A stretch of 64,000 nt of DNA from Bacteroidota bacterium (GTDB lineage Bacteria; Bacteroidota; Bacteroidia; Chitinophagales; UBA10324), in assembly GCA_014190575.1 (NCBI GenBank), contig BJGQ01000005.1:62001-126000 (forward strand), in the 5' to 3' direction. The position numbers were made by a program, and so were the translations under genes. The notes beneath the pieces were generated by a model, which saw nothing but the letters and a program-made list of their open reading frames with translations, was not told where the DNA came from and did no database searches. Shown one piece after another: positions 30,936 through 41,069 of this stretch. Position 1 is the first letter of the stretch; each line of letters opens with the position of its first letter.

Positions 30936-31646
30936 TTAAAAACTGATTAAGCCCTCATCTGCAAAACTGTAATATCCTTTTTCAGACACGATGATGTGGT
31001 CGAGCACTTTTATATCGAGCATTTTTCCCGCCTCAACTGTTTTTTTTGTCATGTCAATATCCTGATCACTTGGTTTTAAATTTCCTGATGGATGATTGTG
31101 ACACAGTATGATTGAAACTGCATTGTATCGAATGGCGAAGTTGAAAATAACTCGTGAGTCAGCAACCGTTCCTGTAATTCCTCCTATACTTATTCGTTCG
31201 GTCTGAATTATTTTATTTGCACGGTTCATAAACAACACATGAAATTCTTCATGTGCTAATTCACCAATAGTCGGTTGCATGAAATTAAAAACATCGCGAC
31301 TTGCTGTTACCTTATTTAGTTCAATCGCTTCTGATTTCTGACGCCGCCGCCCGAGTTCAAGCGCTGCAACAATTGTGATTGCCTTTGTTTCACCAATGCC
31401 TTTAATATTTTTTTTAAGCAATTCCTGAACTGATAATTTTCCAAGCAAATTCAAATCATTGTTTACAGCATTCAATATTTTTTTTGATACTTCAGTTACC
31501 GGTTCATTGCGCACTCCGCTTCGCAATAAAATTGCAATGAGTTCTGCATCACTAAGCGCTTGTTTTCCCTTCAACAATAATTTTTCCCTGGGTTGATCTT
31601 CCTCCGCCCAATGTTTTACTGTGAAATTTTCAGGATATGAATTCAT
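30936..31646 (-). CDS. radC: RadC family protein (JAB/MPN domain)
   Basis: LAHEEFHVLFMNRANKIIQTERIS; CHNHPSGNLKPSDQDI. Confidence 0.95.
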   Translation of the reverse strand: MNSYPENFTVKHWAEEDQPREKLLLKGKQALSDAELIAILLRSGVRNEPVTEVSKKILNAVNNDLNLLGKLSVQELLKKNIKGIGETKAITIVAALELGRRRQKSEAIELNKVTASRDVFNFMQPTIGELAHEEFHVLFMNRANKIIQTERISIGGITGTVADSRVIFNFAIRYNAVSIILCHNHPSGNLKPSDQDIDMTKKTVEAGKMLDIKVLDHIIVSEKGYYSFADEGLISF

Positions 31647-31829
31647 ACTTTAAAAGTTTAGAATGTAAGGTAAATAAATATTTCATACATAAAATTCATA
31701 CTGAAAACCGGCAAAGAATAAAAGACCTCAATGTCTTAAAATATGATAATTGTCAACCCCCTCACATGATTTTTTTCATTAGCTACAAAATTCGATAAAG
31801 CCATATTTGACCAATAAATATTTAAAATA

Positions 31830-32405
31830 ATGAAAAAGAAAATTTCATTTTTACTAGTGGGTTGCATGATGCTATTCACTTTCGCATGTAACAATGCAGA
31901 CACTGCCTCAAACGAAAACACCTCTGGAACAGCCGATGCACAAGTTGCACCGACGGGAGGTCAGGAAAGTGTTGCTGACAATGACTCACAAAAAGATGTA
32001 GTGAAAGTGGCGGTTGGTTCTCCCGACCATACAACATTAGTTGCCGCACTTAAAGCGGCTGACCTAGTAACTGCTTTGTCGAATGCAGGTCCTTTTACAG
32101 TGTTTGCCCCAACCAATGCAGCATTCGATAAACTTCCAAAAGGAACGGTTGAAGATTTATTGAAACCTGAAAACATAGGTAAACTTCAGGATATTTTACA
32201 ACATCATGTAATGACATCTGCATTGGAGGCTTCCTTCTTTCAGGATGGTCAAACAATGGGAATGGTAGATGGCACCAATGTAACTTTTCATATAAAAGAT
32301 GGTGCTACTTATATTGACAATGCGAAAATAATTGGATCAGTGCGTGCCTCAAATGGTTGGGTGCATGTAGTGGATGCAGTTATTTTGCCTCCTGCAAAAA
32401 AATAA
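31830..32405 (+). CDS. Fasciclin-domain lipoprotein
   Basis: LFTFACNNAD lipobox; TLVAALKAADLVTALSNAGPFTVFAPTNAAFDKLP...GWVHVVDAVILPP. Confidence 0.93.
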   Translation: MKKKISFLLVGCMMLFTFACNNADTASNENTSGTADAQVAPTGGQESVADNDSQKDVVKVAVGSPDHTTLVAALKAADLVTALSNAGPFTVFAPTNAAFDKLPKGTVEDLLKPENIGKLQDILQHHVMTSALEASFFQDGQTMGMVDGTNVTFHIKDGATYIDNAKIIGSVRASNGWVHVVDAVILPPAKK

Positions 32406-32423
32406 TTGGTAGGTTAATTAGGA

Positions 32424-32465
32424 AAAAAGGGTTGATAGAAAAATGATTTCTATCAACCCTTTTTA
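32424..32465. terminator. Long hairpin terminator after fasciclin gene
   Basis: aaaaagggttgatagaaa / tttctatcaacccttttt. Confidence 0.8.
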
Positions 32466-32517
32466 TTCTAAAATGGTTTGGAAATAAATTTAACTTCAAC
32501 ATCTAAAAAAAATTTCC

Positions 32518-33024
32518 ATGAAAAACATTTTGATTCTGTTTCTCATTTTATCCCCCTTTCTTTTTATTCCTTCGTGTTGCTGTAAAGATGATAATGATTG
32601 TTCCTATCCCTATAAACTTGATGACGATTGTAATTGTAAAATCGATCCAAATTATATGATGGGTTTGTTGCAAGCCCAAGTAAATAACGGAAGCGGAGCA
32701 CAAATCGAACAAAGTACTGATGCAACAGTTACTTTCTCCAATGACTCCACTGAAATTGATGCGAGCTTTGATAACAACAAGTGGTTATGGTTCAGTATTT
32801 ATGGTCAGGCTGTTGGAACTTATCCGCTTGCTCAATCAGGAAATATTTCCATTTACAACAGCAGTACCAACACAGAATATTTTGCCACCAATGGCACCAT
32901 TATTTTTTCTACTTTGGATAAAGCTGCAAAAAAAATTACCGGCACTTTCGATAACATGAAATTGGTTTCGCAAACCGGTGATTCAGTCATTATCACCAAC
33001 GGAACTTTTAATATTGATAATTGA
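32518..33024 (+). CDS. Uncharacterised Cys-rich lipoprotein
   Basis: MKNILILFLILSPFLFIPSCCCKDDNDCSYPYKLDDDCNCKIDP. Confidence 0.6.
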   Translation: MKNILILFLILSPFLFIPSCCCKDDNDCSYPYKLDDDCNCKIDPNYMMGLLQAQVNNGSGAQIEQSTDATVTFSNDSTEIDASFDNNKWLWFSIYGQAVGTYPLAQSGNISIYNSSTNTEYFATNGTIIFSTLDKAAKKITGTFDNMKLVSQTGDSVIITNGTFNIDN

Positions 33025-33058
33025 AAATTATTATCATAAAAATTTTGTGTTGGACAAA

Positions 33059-33091
33059 AGATTTGACAACTTTTGAAGAGGGGTCAAATCT
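33059..33091. repeat. Palindrome agatttgac...gtcaaatct
   Basis: 9-bp arms; left half shared with hairpin at 48083-48114. Confidence 0.65.
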
Positions 33092-33209
33092 CAACAGGCA
33101 ATAAAACCGAAGACAAGTCAAAAAAATTATTTGAAGGCGGCTGCAAGCTTCGCTGAACGGAAAAAATTATTGAATTGGTTCTTGACACAACTGTAACAGA
33201 TTCATAAAA

Positions 33210-34673
33210 TCAGTTTTTTAAAACCTTGATCTTATAAAAACCTGATTCAGTTTTTATTGATACAAAATAAATTCCCTTACTGATATTAGCTAAATTCATT
33301 GCTGAAATCAGGTACCCATTTGAAAATGAAACCGAAGATTGCGATACAATTTTTCCAAGAATATTCACAACAGAAATAATCGCCGTGCTTCCGGAAATCC
33401 CTGTTGCACGAAGAAATAAATAATCTGTAAATGGATTTGGAAGAGCTTCAATTGAATAAGATTTTCTATGAGCTATTAGTAAGGTGTCGTTAATTGATGG
33501 AGGAAAATTTCCTGATTCATCTGTTGAAACTATAAATGAAGAGTATGGGGAAAAGCCGCCGACCCCACCATAAGTTCCACTAAAAGCATAAGTATTATTT
33601 TGAGTTTCTATAAAGGAACAAATATTCGGATCATCATTAGTACCTGTTGAATCAACAAAATATTTTTGCCAAAGAAAATTTCCTGCACTATCAAATCTTG
33701 AGAAGAATGAACCCCAGAGATTATTTGGGAAATTATTATAAGATCGTCCTGCAATTAAGTATTCATAGTTGCTGCCGAAGTTAAATGAAAACGGAAGTTC
33801 ATTTGTTGAATAAGCTTTTCCCCACTCTCTGTTTCCTGAAGATGAAATTTTTATTAAAACGATAGAATCAACAAATGGAATTTCATCTTTATAAAGAATT
33901 GTGGTGTTGCCAAAATCATCAATTAAACTAAACATGAAATAATCCGAACCAAGATCAAGATATGTTTCAGAATAATTATGAGTCCATACGGTATCCCCTA
34001 ATGAGTTTGTTCGAACCATTTTATAATATTTATGATAATTTGGTAAATCAAAAGATGCAAAAGCAGTATATCCTCCGTTAATATTTTTTCTTGCACTCAT
34101 TATATTGCCTGAGCTATCAAAAGCAAAACGCTTTACCCATTGAATGCCGCCACTATTAAATTTCATTATTGATGGAATTTTATTTCCAGTAACAGAGTCA
34201 ATAGTAAAGGGCTGTAAAAAATCGCCATTGTTTTCAGATAAGTTTTTGAGTGTAACATGGTTTGCACTTACCGGGAAAAAACTATTGCTTATTTCAATTC
34301 CGCCTTGATCGTACTTCATCCAATGAATCCCCCAATAACTATTTAGCGAATCAGAAAAAGTTAAATTAATAGTTCCATCAAAGTCGGAACTACTTATAAA
34401 AGGCAAATAATTATCGAAACAATATCGAGGTAAAATATTTTGCCAGACACTATCGCCGAACATGCTAAATTTTATAACACTAAAACCACTTAGTGGATAA
34501 TTGTTTGGATAGATGGTTGCATATTCGCCATCTGAAGTCTTTACTAATGATGTTTCAAAATCAAGGTAATTATACTGAATATTAAATGGGGTTTGTGTGT
34601 AAGCAGTTGAAAGAATGCAGATGAATAAAAGAGTTATAGTATTTTTTTTTATTCTCTGATTTTTTCTGTTCAA
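33210..34673 (-). CDS. Secreted protein with T9SS type A sorting domain
   Basis: Signal peptide ...LLFICILSTAYTQ; tail IEALPNPFTDYLFLRA...NISKGIYFVSIKTESGFYKIKVLKN. Confidence 0.82.
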   Translation of the reverse strand: MNRKNQRIKKNTITLLFICILSTAYTQTPFNIQYNYLDFETSLVKTSDGEYATIYPNNYPLSGFSVIKFSMFGDSVWQNILPRYCFDNYLPFISSSDFDGTINLTFSDSLNSYWGIHWMKYDQGGIEISNSFFPVSANHVTLKNLSENNGDFLQPFTIDSVTGNKIPSIMKFNSGGIQWVKRFAFDSSGNIMSARKNINGGYTAFASFDLPNYHKYYKMVRTNSLGDTVWTHNYSETYLDLGSDYFMFSLIDDFGNTTILYKDEIPFVDSIVLIKISSSGNREWGKAYSTNELPFSFNFGSNYEYLIAGRSYNNFPNNLWGSFFSRFDSAGNFLWQKYFVDSTGTNDDPNICSFIETQNNTYAFSGTYGGVGGFSPYSSFIVSTDESGNFPPSINDTLLIAHRKSYSIEALPNPFTDYLFLRATGISGSTAIISVVNILGKIVSQSSVSFSNGYLISAMNLANISKGIYFVSIKTESGFYKIKVLKN

Positions 34674-34718
34674 CGAAATTAATTTTAGTTAAGTATTTAA
34701 ACCCTATACAACAACAAA

Positions 34719-37670
34719 TCAAATCCCTTCCACCTCTTCTCTCTCCTCTATTTTTTCTTTCTTCTCCTTCTTTTTTATGATGAAAGAAGTTTTAGCTGTT
34801 ACACCATCAGAAGTTGTAAATTGAATGGTGTACTTGCCGGGAGTGAGATAATAATTTTCATCATCGCCTTTCACAAAATTGTTTTTGTCTTTTGTGCTGA
34901 GCGAATTTTTAAATACATCAACTGCACTAGCATCAACCGCTAAATTGTATTTCGCGAAATTGATTCCGGCTTCGCTGGTGTCTTTTAGTGTTGCAACCAC
35001 AATGCCACTGTCAGATTTTATCTGAAGTGTGGTGATTCCTTTTTGCTTCACATAAAACGGAATGGAAATTTTCATTTGCATTGGTTCGTAGAACGAAGAA
35101 AATTTCTTCCCGAGATTTTTGTTGTAGTTAAAATCATTGACGGTGAACGGATGAATATTTTTATTCACCACACTGTCCGTGAGTTGCTGAATCAAACCCA
35201 GATTTGCTTTATAAAGTGAGCGACCATGAGTGCCGAGCACAATTTCATTTGCTGTGGTTTGAATCGCAATATCATGAATCGCCACTCTCGGTAGCGCGCC
35301 ATTCATTGCCATAAAATTTTTTCCGCTATTGAGTGATACATACAATCCGTTATCGGTGCCTACATAAATAATGTTTTCATTCTTTGGGTCTTCCTTGAAC
35401 ACATTGATTGGCTCGAATGGTAAATCAGTTCCGATTGGCTTCCATGTTTTTCCAAAATCGTCACTCATAAATAAGTAAGGAGAAAAATTATCGAACCGAT
35501 AACCATTCATCGAAACATAAACTCTGCTTTCAGAAAATGCAGAAGCAGTCACGCGACTCACATACAAATTTTGCGGAAGTGTAACAGAAAGTTTTGTCCA
35601 TGTGTTGCCGCCATCTTTTGTGAGCTGAACATTTCCATCATCAGTGCCGACATAAATTTCCCCGAAGCGAAATGGCGATTCGCAAATGGTGGTGATGGTG
35701 TTGTAAGGCACATCACCGCTTTTGTCATGGTTGGTTAAGTCAGCAGAAATGGGTTCAAACGATTTTCCCTGATTCATGCTGCGATATAATTTGTTCGTGC
35801 CGAAGTAGAGAATATCCTGATTGAATTTCGAAAGAAGAATCGGAGTCTGCCAGTTGTAGCGCAACGGACTTTCACCCAAATCTATTGTTGGTCGCACATC
35901 TTCTGATTCAGTTGTGGTCTTATTTATTTTTCCGTAGTAACCAAACTGCGAACCTGCATACACGGTGTTGTTGTCGCGCGTGTCCACCTGCACCTGCATG
36001 CCATCACCACCATAAATAAATTTGTAAGGATATTGTCCTTCCTGCATCCAGTTAGTTGACGGGGTGAAATCGGATGAACCCGTCCACACACCATTATCCT
36101 GCAAGCCGCCATACACATTGTAAGGTTTGTCGTTGTCAACTGTTACACTATAAAACTGTCCGACCGCCGGAGTGTTACAATTGAACCAATTCTCGCCAAA
36201 ATCATAAGAGATATTTACTCCACCATCGTTGCCGATAATCATGTGTCCATCCTTCTTCGCATCGAACCACACCGCATGATGGTCGCCGTGTGTGTTATCG
36301 CCGTCAATGGTTTTGAAAGTGGTGCCACCATCTTTCGACATTATCATCGGCACGCCACACAACACAATTTTTTTATCATCGAACGGCGAGAGAAATATTT
36401 TTCCGAAGTAATAGCCATAAGTGTAAACGAGTCCTGTGAGTTTTGCGGTGTCAATTTTTTTCCATGTTGCGCCTGCATCATCACTGCGATATAGTTCTGC
36501 GCCGATGATGGGCGTATTGAAGAGCGAGTTGTTTGCATCGTTGAGATAATCAATGAGCGCACTCGGTTTTATTTTTTCCTTCTTCACCATGTCCTTCACT
36601 TTCTCCGCCGAATATTTTTCGGGGAAGCCGTTGTCATCTAAAAAATTTTGCATCTTTTCATTATTGAGCGAAAGAAAATTTTCTTTCGTTATGTCTTTCA
36701 AATCATCAACAGTGTAAGTGGTGGTGTCTTCATTCTTTTCTTTCGCTCTGTGATTCTGATTATCAAGAATCGCATACAACACATTTGAATTCTGAAATGA
36801 AACCGCCACACCAATTCTTCCCACTCCCGCATCGTGCGGAAATCCATTTGATGAAGTTGTAATCAGTTTCCATGTATCACCACCATCAACAGATTTATAA
36901 AGTCCGCTGCCTTCGCCACTCTCCGAAAAATTCCACGCACGACGGTCGCGCTGCCACATACACGCATAAATGATTTGCGCATTTGCAGGGTCAGTAATCA
37001 AATCAGCGCCGCCTGTTAAATCGTTTACATACAAAACTTGTTTCCATGTTTTTCCGCCGTCGGTGGTTTTATAAATTCCTCTTTCTTTATTGGAGGAATA
37101 CAAGTGCCCCATCGCAGCAATGAGAACTGTATTCGTATCTGTTACACTCAATAAAATTTTTCCGATGTGGTGCGATTCCGGCAAACCCTTCCACTGCCAG
37201 CTTTGGCCGCCATCACTGCTTTTATAAACTCCTATTCCGGAGTAAGATGAACGGCTGCTGTTTGCTTCGCCTGTTCCCACCCAAATCTGTTTGTTGTGAT
37301 TCCAGTCCACTGCAAAATCACCGATTGAAAAAACATTTTCATTATCAAAAATCGGGGTGAATGACTGACCATTATTTGTGGTGTGCCACAATCCGCCACT
37401 TGCATACGCCACATAAAATTCTGTCGGGTCGGTGGGATTCACATCCAAGTCAACACATCGTCCGCTCATGATGCTCGGACCAATGTTGGTGAACAGAATA
37501 TTTTTCACCAATGAATATTCTTCGAGCGATTTTCTTTTTTCAATTCCGTCAATTCGGTCGGTGGCGGGAGTTGGAGAAATTGTTTGTGCATCGCACTTCG
37601 ACGAGCTCAGTGTGACAGCTAAGAATGAGAAATTAAAAACAAGAGGGAGATGAAGGAAAAATTTCTTCAT
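34719..37670 (-). CDS. Exported BNR/sortilin-type beta-propeller protein (glycosyl-hydrolase-like annotation)
   Basis: Many BNR motifs: SSDGGQSWQWKG, TTDGGKTWKQV, SVDGGDTWKLI, SDDAGATWKKI, TKDGGNTWTKL. Confidence 0.9.
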   Translation of the reverse strand: MKKFFLHLPLVFNFSFLAVTLSSSKCDAQTISPTPATDRIDGIEKRKSLEEYSLVKNILFTNIGPSIMSGRCVDLDVNPTDPTEFYVAYASGGLWHTTNNGQSFTPIFDNENVFSIGDFAVDWNHNKQIWVGTGEANSSRSSYSGIGVYKSSDGGQSWQWKGLPESHHIGKILLSVTDTNTVLIAAMGHLYSSNKERGIYKTTDGGKTWKQVLYVNDLTGGADLITDPANAQIIYACMWQRDRRAWNFSESGEGSGLYKSVDGGDTWKLITTSSNGFPHDAGVGRIGVAVSFQNSNVLYAILDNQNHRAKEKNEDTTTYTVDDLKDITKENFLSLNNEKMQNFLDDNGFPEKYSAEKVKDMVKKEKIKPSALIDYLNDANNSLFNTPIIGAELYRSDDAGATWKKIDTAKLTGLVYTYGYYFGKIFLSPFDDKKIVLCGVPMIMSKDGGTTFKTIDGDNTHGDHHAVWFDAKKDGHMIIGNDGGVNISYDFGENWFNCNTPAVGQFYSVTVDNDKPYNVYGGLQDNGVWTGSSDFTPSTNWMQEGQYPYKFIYGGDGMQVQVDTRDNNTVYAGSQFGYYGKINKTTTESEDVRPTIDLGESPLRYNWQTPILLSKFNQDILYFGTNKLYRSMNQGKSFEPISADLTNHDKSGDVPYNTITTICESPFRFGEIYVGTDDGNVQLTKDGGNTWTKLSVTLPQNLYVSRVTASAFSESRVYVSMNGYRFDNFSPYLFMSDDFGKTWKPIGTDLPFEPINVFKEDPKNENIIYVGTDNGLYVSLNSGKNFMAMNGALPRVAIHDIAIQTTANEIVLGTHGRSLYKANLGLIQQLTDSVVNKNIHPFTVNDFNYNKNLGKKFSSFYEPMQMKISIPFYVKQKGITTLQIKSDSGIVVATLKDTSEAGINFAKYNLAVDASAVDVFKNSLSTKDKNNFVKGDDENYYLTPGKYTIQFTTSDGVTAKTSFIIKKKEKKEKIEEREEVEGI

Positions 37671-37803
37671 GAGTTGTTGGTATTTTGGCGAAAGATAAAA
37701 TAGTGATTGAATTAACTCAGATGCAACTAAATATTAATTGATTTAAATCAAGACACTTGCATCCATTTTTGGTTTTCTTTGCTTTATCAAAAAAACAATT
37801 CAC

Positions 37804-38511
37804 ATGAAAAACATTTTTTCCTTTTTAGCTACTCTTCTTTTAGTAGTTGCTTTACAGCAACATCTTTTTGCACAAAACTCTCCTAAATTCATGAATACGG
37901 GAGACGAAGATGGACCATTAAAAAATGCAGTAAAAATGAATTTAATGAATGCCGCATTTTCCTATCCGTCATTTGCTTATGAAAGAAGATTGAACGAACA
38001 TGTGGCATTTCAATTGGAAGGTGCTTTTAGAATGGGGAGCAAAGCCAATACGGCTTCAACCAGTATATCCAGTGATTCAAAATCTGTTTCATCTTATGTT
38101 TTATATCCTTCAATGCGCTATTATTTCTTTGAGAGTAAAAAAATGAAACTTGAAAACTATTTCAGTTTGTTTTACAAGTTCAGAAGATTTCAATCAAAAA
38201 ATGATCATTCATCTGATTATGATTCATATAACAACCCAAATTATATTGATTACAGCAATACTTATACTGAAATTACCAATGGTGCGGGTTTATTGTTAGG
38301 GTTACAAACTGCAAATACTTCACATTTTGTTTTTGATTTATACTTTGGAACACAATTACAAAGCAGTACCGGAAGCTGGGATTTTTATGATAAGGATGCT
38401 AGTTTATCCGGTTTCAAACAAAACTATTCTTTGGGTTCTGCAGCTGATGTCTTTTCAGTTATGAATTCTTCCAGCTTGAGGGCCGGGTTTACTATAGGAG
38501 TTCGTTTCTGA
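37804..38511 (+). CDS. Exported probable outer-membrane beta-barrel protein
   Basis: Signal peptide, alternating aromatic strands, terminal ...RAGFTIGVRF. Confidence 0.6.
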   Translation: MKNIFSFLATLLLVVALQQHLFAQNSPKFMNTGDEDGPLKNAVKMNLMNAAFSYPSFAYERRLNEHVAFQLEGAFRMGSKANTASTSISSDSKSVSSYVLYPSMRYYFFESKKMKLENYFSLFYKFRRFQSKNDHSSDYDSYNNPNYIDYSNTYTEITNGAGLLLGLQTANTSHFVFDLYFGTQLQSSTGSWDFYDKDASLSGFKQNYSLGSAADVFSVMNSSSLRAGFTIGVRF

Positions 38512-38515
38512 TAAT

Positions 38516-38745
38516 TTATTGTTTAAGAATTTTTGCAACGCAAACTGTTCCGTCATTCCATCGAATGTGCATCAGATAAATTCCTGAGGGAAATATTTCG
38601 GCGTAACAGTTAAATTATTTTTGTTGATGAAAGCGGTTTGTTAAACTGTTACACCTTTATTGATCATCAACTGCGCATCCCCTCATTTCAGTACATTATT
38701 TTCGAAATGAATGTCGCTGTAATCTGTAACCGAATTTTTAAAAAC
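38516..38745 (-). pseudogene. Decayed T9SS sorting-domain gene remnant
   Basis: Minus strand 38590-38516 reads PSGIYLMHIRWNDGTVCVAKILKQ*; upstream reading contains in-frame stops (NNVLK*GDAQLMINKGVTV*) and a frame change. Confidence 0.7.
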
Positions 38746-38805
38746 AGGAATTGTGTTATTGCAAATTTGAACAATTGAAACTCTAGTGGTAAGATATTAA
38801 TGAAA

Positions 38806-38835
38806 TTTGAATGACAGTATAAAAATCTACTTTTG
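38806..38835 (+). promoter_or_regulatory. Bacteroidota-type promoter TTTG-N18-TACTTTTG before sigma factor gene
   Basis: -33 TTTG 38806-38809; -7 TACTTTTG 38828-38835; ATG at 38840. Confidence 0.65.
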
Positions 38836-38839
38836 ATTC

Positions 38840-39415
38840 ATGCAAGAATCCGAGAGTGGAACAAAGTCAACCGCAAGCATAAGCAAGTGGGTTCAGTTGT
38901 ATTCCGATAATTTATTCTCGTGGGCGCTGCACAAAACATCTTCGAAAGAAACTGCCGAAGATTTAGTGCAGGAAACTTTTCTTGCCGCGGTTCAGTCATT
39001 TGAAAAATTTAAAGGCAACAGCAATCCGAAAACATGGTTATTCGCTATTCTCAATAATAAAATAATTGATTTCTATCGCAGCAGTTATCGCAAACAATAT
39101 GCGAATGAAGAATTAATAGTCGAACATTTTTTTGGCGACACAGACCACTGGAAAAAAGAAGAAGCACCCAAAGAGTGGGCTGATGAAACAGGGCATCTTT
39201 TTGACGACTCGGAATTTCAAAAGGCATTTCATCATTGCATGAAAAAATTGCCGGGCAATTGGTTCTCTGCCATTCAATTAAAATTTATGGAAGAAAAAAG
39301 TGGAGAACACATTTGTCAGGAATTGGACATTACTCCGACTAACTTTTGGCAGATGCTTCATCGGGCAAAATTGCAATTGCGAAAATGTTTGGAATTAAAC
39401 TGGTTTAAAAAATAG
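38840..39415 (+). CDS. RNA polymerase sigma-70/ECF family sigma factor
   Basis: ETAEDLVQETFLAAVQSFEKFKGNSNPKTWLFAILNNKIIDFYRS; ITPTNFWQMLHRAKLQLRKCLE. Confidence 0.93.
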   Translation: MQESESGTKSTASISKWVQLYSDNLFSWALHKTSSKETAEDLVQETFLAAVQSFEKFKGNSNPKTWLFAILNNKIIDFYRSSYRKQYANEELIVEHFFGDTDHWKKEEAPKEWADETGHLFDDSEFQKAFHHCMKKLPGNWFSAIQLKFMEEKSGEHICQELDITPTNFWQMLHRAKLQLRKCLELNWFKK

Positions 39416-39416
39416 A

Positions 39417-39683
39417 GTGATGTATAAATTGAAGAACCTGATTACACTCTCCTGCAAAAGGGCAACCGAATTGATTGACAAAAAATCTATCGTAAAACTT
39501 TCAATTACCGAAACTGTTCAGATGCACATGCACACTGCAATCTGCGATGGCTGCACGCAATACAAAAAGCAAAGTATCATTTTAGATAAACTGCTTCGCA
39601 AACACATTCATATCAAAAACGAAAACGATGTTCCGCAAATCGAGAACAACCCATTGAAACAATTGATTATTTCCAAGCTTTAA
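39417..39683 (+). CDS. Small zf-HC2-like anti-sigma protein
   Basis: ITLSCKRATELIDKK...MHMHTAICDGCTQY: CxxxATELI, HxxxC, C pattern, directly after sigma gene. Confidence 0.75.
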   Translation: MMYKLKNLITLSCKRATELIDKKSIVKLSITETVQMHMHTAICDGCTQYKKQSIILDKLLRKHIHIKNENDVPQIENNPLKQLIISKL

Positions 39684-39798
39684 TTTTTATACCGGCATCG
39701 TCTAAAAAATATTTTTTCATTCGCTTGTCAGGTTTCATCAACTGCTTCGACTGTTTGAATGTTAAACAAATTTTTAAACAAAAAACAAATTCAAACAA

Positions 39799-40341
39799 AT
39801 GAAAAAAATATTTTCCGCAACCGGCTTCTTCACCATCATCGCATTGCTCTTCAGTAGCTGCGGCGATGCGCAATCGAACAATATGAAAAAAGGTTCGATG
39901 TCAATGACAAAGGAAAAATCTGCGTATCCGATTCAACTCACCGATGAACAATGGAAAGAAAAACTGACATCGGAACAATACTACATACTGCGCGAGAACG
40001 GAACCGAGCGACCGGGCACCGGAAAGTATGACCACTTTTATGAGAAAGGAACTTACTATTCTGCTGCAACATTGCAACCGCTCTTCAGCTCCGATGCAAA
40101 GTTTAATTCAGGCACAGGTTGGCCAAGTTTCTATCAGCCCATTAGTCCCGATGCGGTGATAATGATAACCGACAGCAGCGATGGAATGGTGCGCACCGAA
40201 GTAGTAGATAGCAAAAGCGGCTCGCATCTCGGTCATGTGTTTGATGATGGACCTGCTCCAACGGGAAAAAGATTTTGTATGAATTCTGCTGCATTAATTT
40301 TTGTTCCGGAAGGTGGTGCTGCACCTGTTTCTTCAAAATAA
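39799..40341 (+). CDS. msrB: Peptide-methionine (R)-S-oxide reductase MsrB, lipoprotein
   Basis: LLFSSCGDAQ lipobox; GTGWPSFYQPI; GSHLGHVFDDGPAPTGKRFCMNSAALIF. Confidence 0.95.
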   Translation: MKKIFSATGFFTIIALLFSSCGDAQSNNMKKGSMSMTKEKSAYPIQLTDEQWKEKLTSEQYYILRENGTERPGTGKYDHFYEKGTYYSAATLQPLFSSDAKFNSGTGWPSFYQPISPDAVIMITDSSDGMVRTEVVDSKSGSHLGHVFDDGPAPTGKRFCMNSAALIFVPEGGAAPVSSK

Positions 40342-40358
40342 ATTTTTCTAAACAAAAG

Positions 40359-40391
40359 AGAAGTTCCACTTTTTTAAAAAGTGGAACTTCT
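40359..40391. terminator. Perfect palindromic hairpin between msrB and msrA
   Basis: agaagttccactttttt / aaaaagtggaacttct. Confidence 0.75.
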
Positions 40392-40417
40392 AAATCAAAC
40401 GATAAAAAAATATCAAA

Positions 40418-41056
40418 ATGAAATCACTACTTGTTTCTCTGCTGCTCGCCACAGTTCTTACATCGTGTGCGCAAACGCAAACCAAAACTTCCGATATGAA
40501 AATGGACTCGTCAACTCCTTCTACATATGAAGCAGTGGCAACATTTTCAGAAGGTTGTTTCTGGCATGCTGAAATTGTGTTTCAAAGTTTAGTGGGAGTG
40601 CGCGATGCGGTGTCGGGTTATAGCGGCGGCACTGATACCAATCCTTCTTACGAAAAAGTTTGCACCGGCACTACTGGTCATGCGGAATCGGTGCAGGTGT
40701 ATTACGACCCAAAAAAAATTTCTTATCAGGAATTAGTGAAAGCATTTTTTGCAAGCATGGACCCGACGCAACTGAATCGCCAGGGAAATGATGAGGGCAC
40801 GCAATACCGCTCAGTTGTTTTTTACAGAAGCGAAAATGAAAAACAAATTATTGAAGCGGAGATTAAACAGTTGACCGATTCAAAAAAGTATTCGGAAAAA
40901 ATTGTGACGGAAGTGGTTCCGTTCCAAAAATTTTATCCTGCAGAAGATTATCATCAGGAATACATTGCCAATCATCCCGACAATGGATATGTGCGCAATG
41001 TTTCTATTCCTGAATTCGAAGAATTTAAAAAAGAGTTTAAAGGAAATTTTAAGTAG
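40418..41056 (+). CDS. msrA: Peptide-methionine (S)-S-oxide reductase MsrA, lipoprotein
   Basis: LTSCAQTQ lipobox; FSEGCFWHAEIVFQSLVGVRDAVSGYSGG; AEDYHQEYI. Confidence 0.95.
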   Translation: MKSLLVSLLLATVLTSCAQTQTKTSDMKMDSSTPSTYEAVATFSEGCFWHAEIVFQSLVGVRDAVSGYSGGTDTNPSYEKVCTGTTGHAESVQVYYDPKKISYQELVKAFFASMDPTQLNRQGNDEGTQYRSVVFYRSENEKQIIEAEIKQLTDSKKYSEKIVTEVVPFQKFYPAEDYHQEYIANHPDNGYVRNVSIPEFEEFKKEFKGNFK

Positions 41057-41069
41057 CAAAAAACTTTTC

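Noticed and set aside
34719-37670. Possible toxin/adhesin due to large size
   Set aside because: The repeat pattern is ordinary BNR/sortilin propeller sequence, common in secreted Bacteroidota proteins.
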